Shown: piece after piece, positions 1 to 5,493 of the stretch
Position numbering within the stretch: the stretch's first letter is position 1
Layout of the letters: every line of letters begins with the position of its first letter
From: Nanobdellota archaeon
GTDB lineage: Archaea > Nanoarchaeota > Nanoarchaeia > Parvarchaeales > Parvarchaeaceae
NCBI GenBank assembly: GCA_021852135.1
Contig: JAJZOB010000041.1
Span: 1 to 5,493 of the forward strand
Length of the DNA: 5,493 bases
Direction of reading: 5' to 3'
Position numbers and translations under genes: made by a program
The notes under the pieces: generated by a model
What the model was told of the DNA's origin: nothing
The model's input: only the letters and a program-made list of their open reading frames with translations
Database searches by the model: none

Positions 1-68
1 GCATATTCTCCTACAAAAACAGCCCTCGAGCCCTTTCTAAACCTTACATTAAAATCTTCTATGTCCAT
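1..68 (-). CDS. 5' end of an unidentified gene, cut by the window edge
   Basis: An open frame begins at ATG 68-66 and runs without a stop to the window edge, giving about 22 codons (MDIEDFNVRF, then RKGSRAVFVGEY). The same frame is open further upstream to a TAA near position 127, so a TTG at 80-78 is an alternative start. A weak GAAGG (78-74) lies 5 nt before the ATG, and a TATA-like box lies about 40 nt upstream. The segment is charged and soluble in character, unlike the hydrophobic complex I subunits, so it is probably not another membrane-arm subunit. I do not recognise the family. It is on the same strand as nuoN, 111 nt downstream of its stop, with a T-run between them, so it is probably a separate transcription unit. 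That it is a real gene is moderately likely; its product is unknown. Confidence 0.5.
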   Translation of the reverse strand, partial: MDIEDFNVRFRKGSRAVFVGEY

Positions 69-102
69 TGCAGCCTTCAAAACTAATATTGTTGCTTCGA
101 TC

Positions 103-113
103 TTTAATATAAA
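103..113 (-). promoter_or_regulatory. Candidate archaeal TATA box for the downstream gene
   Basis: The minus strand reads TTTATATTAAA here, preceded by further T residues. Archaeal TATA boxes sit about 26 nt before the transcription start, which would put the start near position 83 and leave a leader of about 15 nt before the ATG at 68. A second A+T-rich stretch at 128-140 (arms TATATT and AATATA on the plus strand around a single T) could serve instead. The spacer is so A+T rich that such matches are expected by chance, so this is a weak call. Confidence 0.3.
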
Positions 114-166
114 AATAAGTCTTTAAGTATATTTAATATATAGCTGAGGTTAGGTTCCTATCTATT

Positions 167-172
167 AAAAAA
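167..172 (-). terminator. Candidate T-run terminator after nuoN
   Basis: The minus strand carries six consecutive T residues starting 8 nt after the nuoN stop codon, with a further T5 run near 115-111. There is no G+C-rich hairpin in front of it; only a 5-bp TATCT/AGATA pairing flanks it. Short T-runs without a stem are a known intrinsic termination signal in archaea. The placement at the end of the operon supports the reading, but read-through to the next gene cannot be excluded. Confidence 0.4.
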
Positions 173-179
173 GAGATAA

Positions 180-1532
180 TTATACAAAAATTACACCAAG
201 GAATAAAAACAATGTGAGTATTATCAGAATTGCTTCTTTTACTCTCTGCTCTTTTTTAACAGGCATTTGTTTTTTACTTTTTGTTATTTTGTCAACAACG
301 TGCATTTCGGACAGGATATTAAAGTAATAAAATGTAGAAACCAAAAGTGCGAAAAATGTAAGTATAACAAGTGCAAAATACCCGCTGCTGAATAAAGCGT
401 AAAAGATAAGAAGCTTCCCAAAGAAGCCAAGAGTAGGCGGAAAACCTGCAAGTGATAATATGCCTATAAAGAAGGCCACCGCGCCTATCCTTGAAACCTG
501 CGTCATTGAACTGCTTTCATTCTTGTAAATTATCTTTCTATTTTCAAACATATCATATGCAAGAAACACTATTGCATCTGCGACTGCAAATGCAAATATA
601 TAGAACACTGCTGCGTTTATTCCCCTTGTAGTAAGAACTGCTATACTTATGAATGCAAAGCCAGCCTGTGAAATACTAGAATAAGCAAGTATCCTCTTTA
701 CTCTGTCCTGCACAGACGCAAGAAATGACCCCAGAAATATCGTTATAAGAGCTATAGAAAGGAAAAGTGCAGTAACAAAAAAGGAAGAAACGGGCAGCGC
801 GAAAAAGAATATTCTTATCATTGCAATTAGTCCTGCCGCTTTGGATACTGAAGAAATAAATGCCGTTACTGAACTTTTGGAGGCTTCGTAAGTATCGGGG
901 GCCCACATATGAAACGGAACCAGTGTTGATTTAAAACCTAACCCAGCTACCACTATAGCAACTCCTACGATAAATGGTAGGTACGAAATCACATTCAAAG
1001 AAGAAAATGAAAGAGTGCCTGCACCTGCATAAATAAGAGATATTCCAAAGATCAAAATCGCCATTGAGATTACCCCGGTCGAAAGATACTTTACAGCCCC
1101 TTCAAGCGCGTTTCCTGATTTGTACATATAAACAAGAGCATATGTAGAGATGGAAAGTATCTCTATGGAAATAAACATAGAAATGAGATTACTTGATAAT
1201 ACCACAAGAGTCGAACCAAGGACCGCAGAAAGATATGAAATGTCTATTGCAACGCTGTGCTCGTTTTTATCCGCTATTATGAAGAGGTATATAAAAAATG
1301 AAAGAAACAGCATGAAACCTGTTACAAACTGGGAATACTGCACTTCAGAAAACAAACTTATATTCATGTTTCCGTAGATAATATCAAAAATAAGTGCTAG
1401 ACCAAGAAAAACAGCGGTTAAATAGTGCAAAAGTGCCTTTTTATTGCTCTTAAAACTATACCTTAGAAAATCTATGAGTATAAGGAGTAATATTCCAGCA
1501 AACAGAATATACTGCGGATTTAAGTATTCCAT
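180..1532 (-). CDS. nuoN: Complex I subunit N, antiporter-like proton channel
   Basis: This is the membrane subunit NuoN (450 aa; the E. coli protein is 485), the antiporter-like subunit of complex I nearest the quinone module, with about 14 membrane helices. Visible family marks, numbered from ATG 1532: channel Glu124 in SIEIL, Lys148 in EGAVKY, Lys201 in GFKSTLVPFHMWAPD, Lys231 in SVSKAAG, the loop VKRILAYSSIS at about 278-288, and Lys373 in GFPPTLGFFGK, the TM12 lysine. Two oddities: the usual GAPTPV of TM7 reads ASKSSV (217-222), and the SSISH histidine is Gln289. A longer frame starts at TTG 1547 (adding MWDCE) but would overlap nuoM by 14 nt. ATG 1532 comes one base after the nuoM stop, and the protein then begins MEYLNPQYIL, so I chose it. 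The upstream Shine-Dalgarno is poor, suggesting reinitiation after nuoM. Last gene of the operon. Confidence 0.95.
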   Translation of the reverse strand: MEYLNPQYILFAGILLLILIDFLRYSFKSNKKALLHYLTAVFLGLALIFDIIYGNMNISLFSEVQYSQFVTGFMLFLSFFIYLFIIADKNEHSVAIDISYLSAVLGSTLVVLSSNLISMFISIEILSISTYALVYMYKSGNALEGAVKYLSTGVISMAILIFGISLIYAGAGTLSFSSLNVISYLPFIVGVAIVVAGLGFKSTLVPFHMWAPDTYEASKSSVTAFISSVSKAAGLIAMIRIFFFALPVSSFFVTALFLSIALITIFLGSFLASVQDRVKRILAYSSISQAGFAFISIAVLTTRGINAAVFYIFAFAVADAIVFLAYDMFENRKIIYKNESSSMTQVSRIGAVAFFIGILSLAGFPPTLGFFGKLLIFYALFSSGYFALVILTFFALLVSTFYYFNILSEMHVVDKITKSKKQMPVKKEQRVKEAILIILTLFLFLGVIFV

Positions 1533-1533
1533 T

Positions 1534-2946
1534 TCACAGTCCCACAAGCGTGTTTAAAATCAATGAAGGGAACAGCCCTAACAACAGAATAAAAAAAGAT
1601 AAGAAAGCCATAAAAAGCAGCTCATTTTTTGAAAGGTCTGTTAAACTTATAAAAGTCTTTTTCAACTGCCCGAATAAAGACTGCTTAATTACCCTTAAAT
1701 AATAATTAGTAGATAGCATTATACCAAAGATAGCGATAAGAGATAAACCTGCAACCCCATATGAGCCTATAAAAATTAGTAATTCTCCTGGAAAGTTTGA
1801 TAACCCCGGAACTCCCAGACTTGCAAATACTCCAAATATAAAAAAGGAGGAAAGCAAAGGCATCCTTGACATAAGCCCTCCCATCTTTTCAGTTTCATTT
1901 GTACCTGTCTTTTGCAGGAGTATATAAGAGATTCCAAACAGCATTGTTATTATAAAACCATGACTTACCATTAACAGAATCGATCCTGCAACTGCTAAGT
2001 TAATACCTGATGAAATGCCGATAAACACCAAGGACATGTAGAACATGCTTGAGTACGAAAGAAGTTTTTTAAGGTCTTTCTGGCCAGAAGCAGTAAATGC
2101 AATGTAAACAGCAGTGAACACACCCAAAGTTATAAGCGGCAGTCTGAGATTCAAAAGCAGGTTTCTAAAAAGTCCAAAACCGAATAGAATAAATGCAAAC
2201 CCTCCAAGCTTTGAAAGCACACTTGATAGAAGCATAGTTCCTGAGGAGGGGGAGTAATAATAAGAGTCAAGAAGCCACCCATGAAGTGGGAAAATAGGCA
2301 TTTTTATCATGACTGTTATTAACAGCAGGAAAAAGGAAAGATATTCTATATATGAAGGTAAAAGAGACATCTTGGAGGCAATAACAGAAAAGTTGAAGCT
2401 CCCAGTATAAAGGAAAAGCAGTATAAAAACTGCAAGAAGAGTAAGGCTTCCGAACTGAGTGAATACAAGAAATTTCATAGCTGCTTTCTTACCCCTCTCA
2501 TGATTACCCCATAACCCTGTGATGAAAAATAGGGAAAGAACCGCGGCTTCCCAAAAAATAAAGAATACTATAAGATTTGATGAAACGAAAACAGCTATAA
2601 CAGAAACGTATACTAAAAGATAAAACAGATAAAAAATATTTTTGCTTTGTTTTATTTCCTTAGTTGCAAAAAGAAATATTGCAATAGGAACTGTTACTGC
2701 TAGAAGAAGAAACGGAACGGTTATTAAATTTTCCTGCAATGAAAAAGAGAAGCTTATACTAGGGTTTATGTCTACGTTAAAGCCTGAAAAGCCAAAAACA
2801 AGGCCAAGAACAAATAAAACGGCATTTACTGCCATTACTGAAAGTGTTATTATCTCCGTAGAAGGCAGCTTGTCGTAGAATATTTTTAGTATTAAAAGAA
2901 GCATCCCAATCGCAGGTACTGCCAGAAGAAAGATTAAGTTTATCAT
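1534..2946 (-). CDS. nuoM: Complex I subunit M, antiporter-like proton channel
   Basis: NuoM (470 aa; 509 in E. coli) is the middle antiporter-like subunit of the complex I membrane arm, with about 14 helices. The core residues align to E. coli NuoM at a steady offset of 19 from the lysines onward: Lys215 in MIKMPIFPLHGWL (E. coli 234), Lys246 in SVLSKLGG (265), His329 in MVSHGF (348) and Glu388 in SNFPGELL (407, the TM12 exit glutamate that marks NuoM rather than L or N). Glu133 in FIFWEA is the TM5 glutamate. The loop GQKDLKKLLSYSS (288-300) is typical. The usual SHMG histidine is replaced by Tyr303. The start ATG overlaps the nuoL stop (ATGA) and has a good GGTGAT site 6 nt upstream. It is followed by nuoN after one base. 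FpoM of an F420H2 dehydrogenase is the only close alternative; sequence alone does not separate them here. Confidence 0.96.
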   Translation of the reverse strand: MINLIFLLAVPAIGMLLLILKIFYDKLPSTEIITLSVMAVNAVLFVLGLVFGFSGFNVDINPSISFSFSLQENLITVPFLLLAVTVPIAIFLFATKEIKQSKNIFYLFYLLVYVSVIAVFVSSNLIVFFIFWEAAVLSLFFITGLWGNHERGKKAAMKFLVFTQFGSLTLLAVFILLFLYTGSFNFSVIASKMSLLPSYIEYLSFFLLLITVMIKMPIFPLHGWLLDSYYYSPSSGTMLLSSVLSKLGGFAFILFGFGLFRNLLLNLRLPLITLGVFTAVYIAFTASGQKDLKKLLSYSSMFYMSLVFIGISSGINLAVAGSILLMVSHGFIITMLFGISYILLQKTGTNETEKMGGLMSRMPLLSSFFIFGVFASLGVPGLSNFPGELLIFIGSYGVAGLSLIAIFGIMLSTNYYLRVIKQSLFGQLKKTFISLTDLSKNELLFMAFLSFFILLLGLFPSLILNTLVGL

Positions 2947-4691
2947 ATGAAAATCACCGCGAAAAGGATGACTGCAATCAGCCCTACTATAACTGCAGTT
3001 ATGTACCTGAATGTGTCTCCGTTTTCAATCTCCCTTGTCTTTGAAGACATTATAAAAGTTGATTCGGCCATTCTAGACATTGCATTTGAAAACATAAAAT
3101 CAAACCTTCCAACGTAAAACCCAAAGGTTGAGATTGTATTCCCTATTGCTATTATGAATCTTTCATATCCATAATCTGCAATTTTCTCTGATATGCCCCT
3201 TATTTTCTCTGTTAATTGCTGTGTTTTACTAAGGTAAAAGAGTTCATAGGAAAGGAATGCCCCAAGGAAAGAAGCTGCTAGTGCTATAAATGAAAAAACA
3301 TCAAAGGAGTATGCAATGCTTATTATACTTTTGAAGAAGTAAAGAAAAACTCCACCGACTGTAGAAATTATTGAAAGGAGTACTATCGGAAAGAAAAGAT
3401 TAAATTCCTTTTTAAGAGGTTTTTCCGCTTTGTTCCTAAATATGACAAAGAAGGCCCTAAATGAGAAAAGAGCAGTTAAAAAGGCGACAAAAACAAAAGC
3501 TATGTTTTCAAATACATTGAAATTATGTGTAAGTGCTGAATGAGCAAAAAAGCTCATAAAGGGAGGTATTGCTGAAATTGAAGCAAAGCCTATTAATGCA
3601 GGAATGGTAAACCAAGTTCCATTTAACTTCTTTTTGCTTAATTCATATACATCATAAGTACCAAATGCAATTGCCAGCCCTCCACTTATGAAGAAAAGCA
3701 TTGATTTAAAAATAGCATGCGTAAACAAGTAAAAAATTGCTCCGCCCGCGTTTAAAGTTCCTATAGCTAAGAACATGAAAGCAAGGCTCTCTATTGTTGA
3801 ATATGCAAGTATCTTTTTGAAATGTCTCTCCTTTAAGGCAAGCAACGCTGCTGTAAAAGCAGTAATGAACCCTATTACGACTATCAAATTAACGAGACCT
3901 GCTGCAGATATGAGAGGAAGAAGCCTCACTAGAAGGTACGCACCTGCTGCAACCATTGTAGCAGAGTGAAGAAGAGAACTTACTGGTGTTGGACCTTCCA
4001 TTGCATCTATCAACCAAGTATAAAATGGAAACTGCGCTGCCTTTGAAAGTCCTGCAATCGTAAAAAGAGATCCTACAATTATCAATGTAGTCAAAGGTAT
4101 AGAAGGAATAGAGTTCAAAATAGAAGATATTGAAAAGGTCTTAAGTGTAGAGAAGACTATTACTAAAGCTGTAAGAAAAGCAAGATCCCCAATTCTTGTT
4201 ATTATAAGGGCCTTCTTGCTTGAAACGGCAGGGCCATCTCTATCATACCAAAAGCCTATCAAAAGATATGAGGTTATACCGACGAATTCCCAGAATATAA
4301 AAAACAGAAGCAGGCTGTTTGACATCACCAAACCAAGCATAGCGAATATGAAAAAAGACATCTCAGAATAAAACCTTGCCTGCCTTTCTTTTCTCATGTA
4401 AACTCCAGCAAACATCAAAACCATTATAGATATAAATGAAACCAGCAATGCCATGAAAAGTGTAAGGTTGTTTCCTAAAAAGGACAGAGAAAATGAGAAA
4501 GTATTGAATGAAAACCAAGTATAGCTTTCTATAATATTATTATTGAAATACAGGATAAAAAAGAAAATTGAAAGAAGAAATGAGATTACTGCAGCTGACA
4601 AAGAAATTAACCAGCTTACATTTTTCCTTTCTCCGAATAAGGGGATCAAGACTGCAGAAATTAAAAGCGGAAGAAGGATTAGATACAGCAT
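2943..4691 (-). CDS. nuoL: Complex I subunit L, distal antiporter-like proton channel with lateral helix
   Basis: NuoL (582 aa; 613 in E. coli) is the distal proton-channel subunit of complex I. Recognisable blocks in order: FIFWEFVGITSYLLIGFWYD with Glu135 (TM5); ITRIGD with Asp169; LSKAAQFPFYTWL with Lys217 (TM7); the signature DAMEGPTPVSSLLHSATM (229-246) with His242; FKKILAYSTIE; and FTHAIFK with His325 and Lys329. The C-terminal part fits the family: an amphipathic lateral-helix region at about 488-556 ending in REIENGDTFRY, then a final membrane anchor at about 562-582. In bacterial homologues this helix runs along the membrane arm. Two positions differ from the textbook pattern: Tyr321 for His334 and His384-Ser385 for Lys399-Asp400 (E. 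coli numbering). The start is one base after the nuoK stop, behind two purine-rich sites. MrpA is rejected because of the length, the NuoL-type C-terminus and the J-K-M-N neighbours. Confidence 0.96.
   Translation of the reverse strand: MLYLILLPLLISAVLIPLFGERKNVSWLISLSAAVISFLLSIFFFILYFNNNIIESYTWFSFNTFSFSLSFLGNNLTLFMALLVSFISIMVLMFAGVYMRKERQARFYSEMSFFIFAMLGLVMSNSLLLFFIFWEFVGITSYLLIGFWYDRDGPAVSSKKALIITRIGDLAFLTALVIVFSTLKTFSISSILNSIPSIPLTTLIIVGSLFTIAGLSKAAQFPFYTWLIDAMEGPTPVSSLLHSATMVAAGAYLLVRLLPLISAAGLVNLIVVIGFITAFTAALLALKERHFKKILAYSTIESLAFMFLAIGTLNAGGAIFYLFTHAIFKSMLFFISGGLAIAFGTYDVYELSKKKLNGTWFTIPALIGFASISAIPPFMSFFAHSALTHNFNVFENIAFVFVAFLTALFSFRAFFVIFRNKAEKPLKKEFNLFFPIVLLSIISTVGGVFLYFFKSIISIAYSFDVFSFIALAASFLGAFLSYELFYLSKTQQLTEKIRGISEKIADYGYERFIIAIGNTISTFGFYVGRFDFMFSNAMSRMAESTFIMSSKTREIENGDTFRYITAVIVGLIAVILFAVIFI
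2953..2958 (-). promoter_or_regulatory. Ribosome binding site of nuoM
   Basis: The minus strand reads GGTGAT, complementary to the 3' end of 16S rRNA, with 6 nt to ATG 2946. It lies inside the last codons of nuoL and fixes the start within the ATGA overlap. Confidence 0.75.
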
Positions 4692-4692
4692 A

Positions 4693-4995
4693 TCATCCTC
4701 TATACCTCCTTAGCTTTGATATTGAAAGCGAGCCGGTCTTTCTTGAAAAAATGACCATTAAGGCAATGAAAACAACAGTTTCAAATACTATCATTATAAG
4801 CGTTATAAGTGCATAGCTTATCCCATTCAAAGCCGAATAGAAATTAGCTGCCGATACGAAATTTATTATGGCTGCATTGACTATTATTTCAGAGGATATA
4901 ATTATGGATATCCCCTCCCTTCTTGAAATTATGCCATATATACCTATCACAAACAGTATGCTTGTAAGCAGCAGAAAATAAGCTTCTTGTATCAT
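4693..4995 (-). CDS. nuoK: Complex I subunit K, small membrane subunit
   Basis: NuoK (MrpC-like) is a three-helix subunit that sits between NuoJ and NuoN and passes protons or charge between the quinone end and the antiporter-like channels. At 100 aa it matches the usual family length. Helices lie at about 4-23, 28-48 and 61-83. The two essential intramembrane glutamates are present at the same positions as in E. coli: Glu36 (in SSEIIVNA) and Glu72 (in IVFETVV). The Arg25-Arg26 pair of the first loop and Asn40 are also kept, and the protein ends in RG as the E. coli one does. The ATG overlaps the nuoJ stop by 4 nt and has a GGGGTGA site 6 nt upstream. Its last codons (RRYRG) contain the binding site for nuoL. 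Identification is firm. Confidence 0.96.
   Translation of the reverse strand: MIQEAYFLLLTSILFVIGIYGIISRREGISIIISSEIIVNAAIINFVSAANFYSALNGISYALITLIMIVFETVVFIALMVIFSRKTGSLSISKLRRYRG
4697..4710 (-). promoter_or_regulatory. Doubled ribosome binding site of nuoL
   Basis: The minus strand carries AGGAGGT (4710-4704) and then GAGG (4700-4697), 12 and 5 nt before ATG 4691. Both are embedded in the final codons of nuoK, the first one encoding its Arg-Arg pair. The nearer site has ordinary spacing; the stronger one is rather distant. Confidence 0.65.
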
Positions 4996-5468
4996 ATCCT
5001 TTCACCCCTGCTTATTATGTATATTGTTGAAAATATGCTTGCTATCGCAGTAAATGCCAGAACAAGAAGAAGGCCTGCATAATTTTGGAAAAAGTATATT
5101 CCGAAATCAGCGTAATTTAAAACAGTAAAATCTTGGGCAGAAGGCATTTTAAGCAGCAGAACTGAAGTTACTGCCAGTATTATTATTGGAAGAGAAACAG
5201 AAAGCTTTGAGTTTATCCGTTTAACTGCTCCTTCTGGCATTGAGCTTATCCCTATCGCAAGCAAAAGTACTATCCCCCCATTGTATATTATAAGCTCTGC
5301 TACTCCCAAAAAAACGGCATTTAAGTAGAGTATCATTGCCGTTACTGATATAACAAACATGAACATGTAAAGAAGAGAATGTATAAGATTCTTGGTAAAG
5401 ACCATTAGAATAGCGGTAGATATGAGTAAACCCGAGATTATCAAAAACCCAATACTCCCTAAATCCAT
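4992..5468 (-). CDS. nuoJ: Complex I subunit J, small membrane subunit
   Basis: NuoJ (158 aa) is the five-helix subunit of the complex I membrane arm next to NuoK, NuoA and NuoH, involved in coupling quinone reduction to the proton channels through a helix that changes conformation. Helices lie at about 4-24, 29-49, 52-74, 91-107 and 130-153. The family signature is in helix 3: Glu58-x3-Tyr62 followed by Asn-Gly-Gly, matching E. coli GALEIIVYAGAI, with Glu58 and Tyr62 in register with E. coli Glu55 and Tyr59. NPVHALLY of E. coli is matched by NLIHSLLY. The family ranges from short archaeal halves to proteins of about 180 aa or more; this one is a complete single chain. The start ATG has no Shine-Dalgarno, and the frame stays open to the window edge, though without another ATG, GTG or TTG in the 25 visible bases. 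Confidence 0.93.
   Translation of the reverse strand: MDLGSIGFLIISGLLISTAILMVFTKNLIHSLLYMFMFVISVTAMILYLNAVFLGVAELIIYNGGIVLLLAIGISSMPEGAVKRINSKLSVSLPIIILAVTSVLLLKMPSAQDFTVLNYADFGIYFFQNYAGLLLVLAFTAIASIFSTIYIISRGERI
5002..5008 (-). promoter_or_regulatory. Ribosome binding site of nuoK
   Basis: The minus strand reads GGGGTGA with 6 nt to ATG 4995, inside the codons for the last residues of NuoJ. It supports the start in the ATGA overlap. Confidence 0.75.
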
Positions 5469-5484
5469 TATATTAGATAAGACG

Positions 5485-5492
5485 TTTATAAA
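5485..5492 (-). promoter_or_regulatory. Possible TATA box just before nuoJ
   Basis: The minus strand reads TTTATAAA, a good match to an archaeal TATA box, centred about 20 nt before ATG 5468. The usual spacing to the transcription start (about 26 nt) would put the start at or slightly inside the first codons, so it fits a promoter for a leaderless transcript only loosely. It may equally be the tail of the upstream gene: a second frame across these bases ends in TAA at 5475-5473. The sequence before it is outside the window. Confidence 0.25.
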
Positions 5493-5493
5493 T

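Noticed and set aside
61..126. Plus-strand mini-frame of 21 codons in the spacer
   Set aside because: Too short, without a ribosome binding site, and opposite the more plausible minus-strand frame.
128..140. Near-palindrome TATATT-T-AATATA as a possible operator
   Set aside because: Low-complexity A+T sequence in an A+T-rich spacer; such symmetry is expected by chance.
676..906. Minus-strand open frame of 76 codons inside nuoN
   Set aside because: It is an alternative frame fully within a well-conserved nuoN and has no family features.
1150..1377. Plus-strand open frame of 75 codons
   Set aside because: It lies antisense to nuoN, with composition that follows from the coding strand; there is no ribosome binding site.
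2642..2878. Plus-strand open frame of 78 codons
   Set aside because: Antisense shadow of the nuoM 5' region.
3775..3969. Plus-strand open frame of 64 codons
   Set aside because: Antisense shadow of the conserved NuoL core.
4568..4816. Plus-strand open frame of 82 codons across the nuoK/nuoL junction
   Set aside because: Antisense to two certain genes and with no support of its own.
180..5468. Mrp antiporter or membrane-bound hydrogenase operon instead of complex I
   Set aside because: The J-K-L-M-N order, a full-length NuoJ with its helix 3 signature, the NuoK glutamates at 36 and 72, and the NuoL lateral helix and anchor point to Nuo/Fpo; no Mrp E/F/G or hydrogenase gene is seen.

Overview
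This window is one strand-consistent block: the distal membrane-arm genes of a respiratory complex I (Nuo/Fpo-type proton-pumping quinone oxidoreductase), all read on the minus strand in the order nuoJ, nuoK, nuoL, nuoM, nuoN. Together they fill positions 5468 down to 180. After nuoN comes a short A+T-rich spacer (69-179), then the first codons of another minus-strand reading frame that leaves the window at position 1.

The organism is most likely an archaeon. The DNA is clearly A+T rich. Arginine is mostly AGA/AGG and ATA is a frequent isoleucine codon. The ribosome binding sites are of the GGTGA / GGAGGT kind, TATA-like boxes precede nuoJ and the last reading frame, and nuoN is followed by a bare T-run with no stable hairpin. 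An acidophilic Thermoplasmata-like or small-genome (DPANN-type) archaeon would fit, but this is inference from composition and I cannot assign a genus. An A+T-rich bacterium is not strictly excluded, because J-K-L-M-N order is shared by both domains.

The genes are packed as one translationally coupled unit. nuoJ/nuoK and nuoL/nuoM each overlap by 4 nt (ATGA), and nuoK/nuoL and nuoM/nuoN are separated by one base. Ribosome binding sites for nuoK, nuoL and nuoM lie inside the end of the preceding gene. The best nuoN start is the ATG at 1532, not the TTG at 1547 that would create a 14-nt overlap.

NuoJ and NuoK form the small-helix section linking the quinone-site (Q) module to the pump, with their key glutamates conserved. 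NuoN, NuoM and NuoL are the three Mrp-antiporter-like proton channels, and NuoL also carries the C-terminal lateral helix. Most channel residues are present: the TM5 Glu, TM7 Lys, TM8 Lys or His, and TM12 Lys or Glu. Some expected ones are replaced, most clearly the Lys-Asp pair of TM12 in NuoL, which is His-Ser here. The genes for the quinone and electron-input modules (NuoA-D, H, I and any NuoE-G) are not in the window and, if present, should lie beyond position 5493. I see no mobile element, CRISPR array, RNA gene or unknown multi-gene system here.
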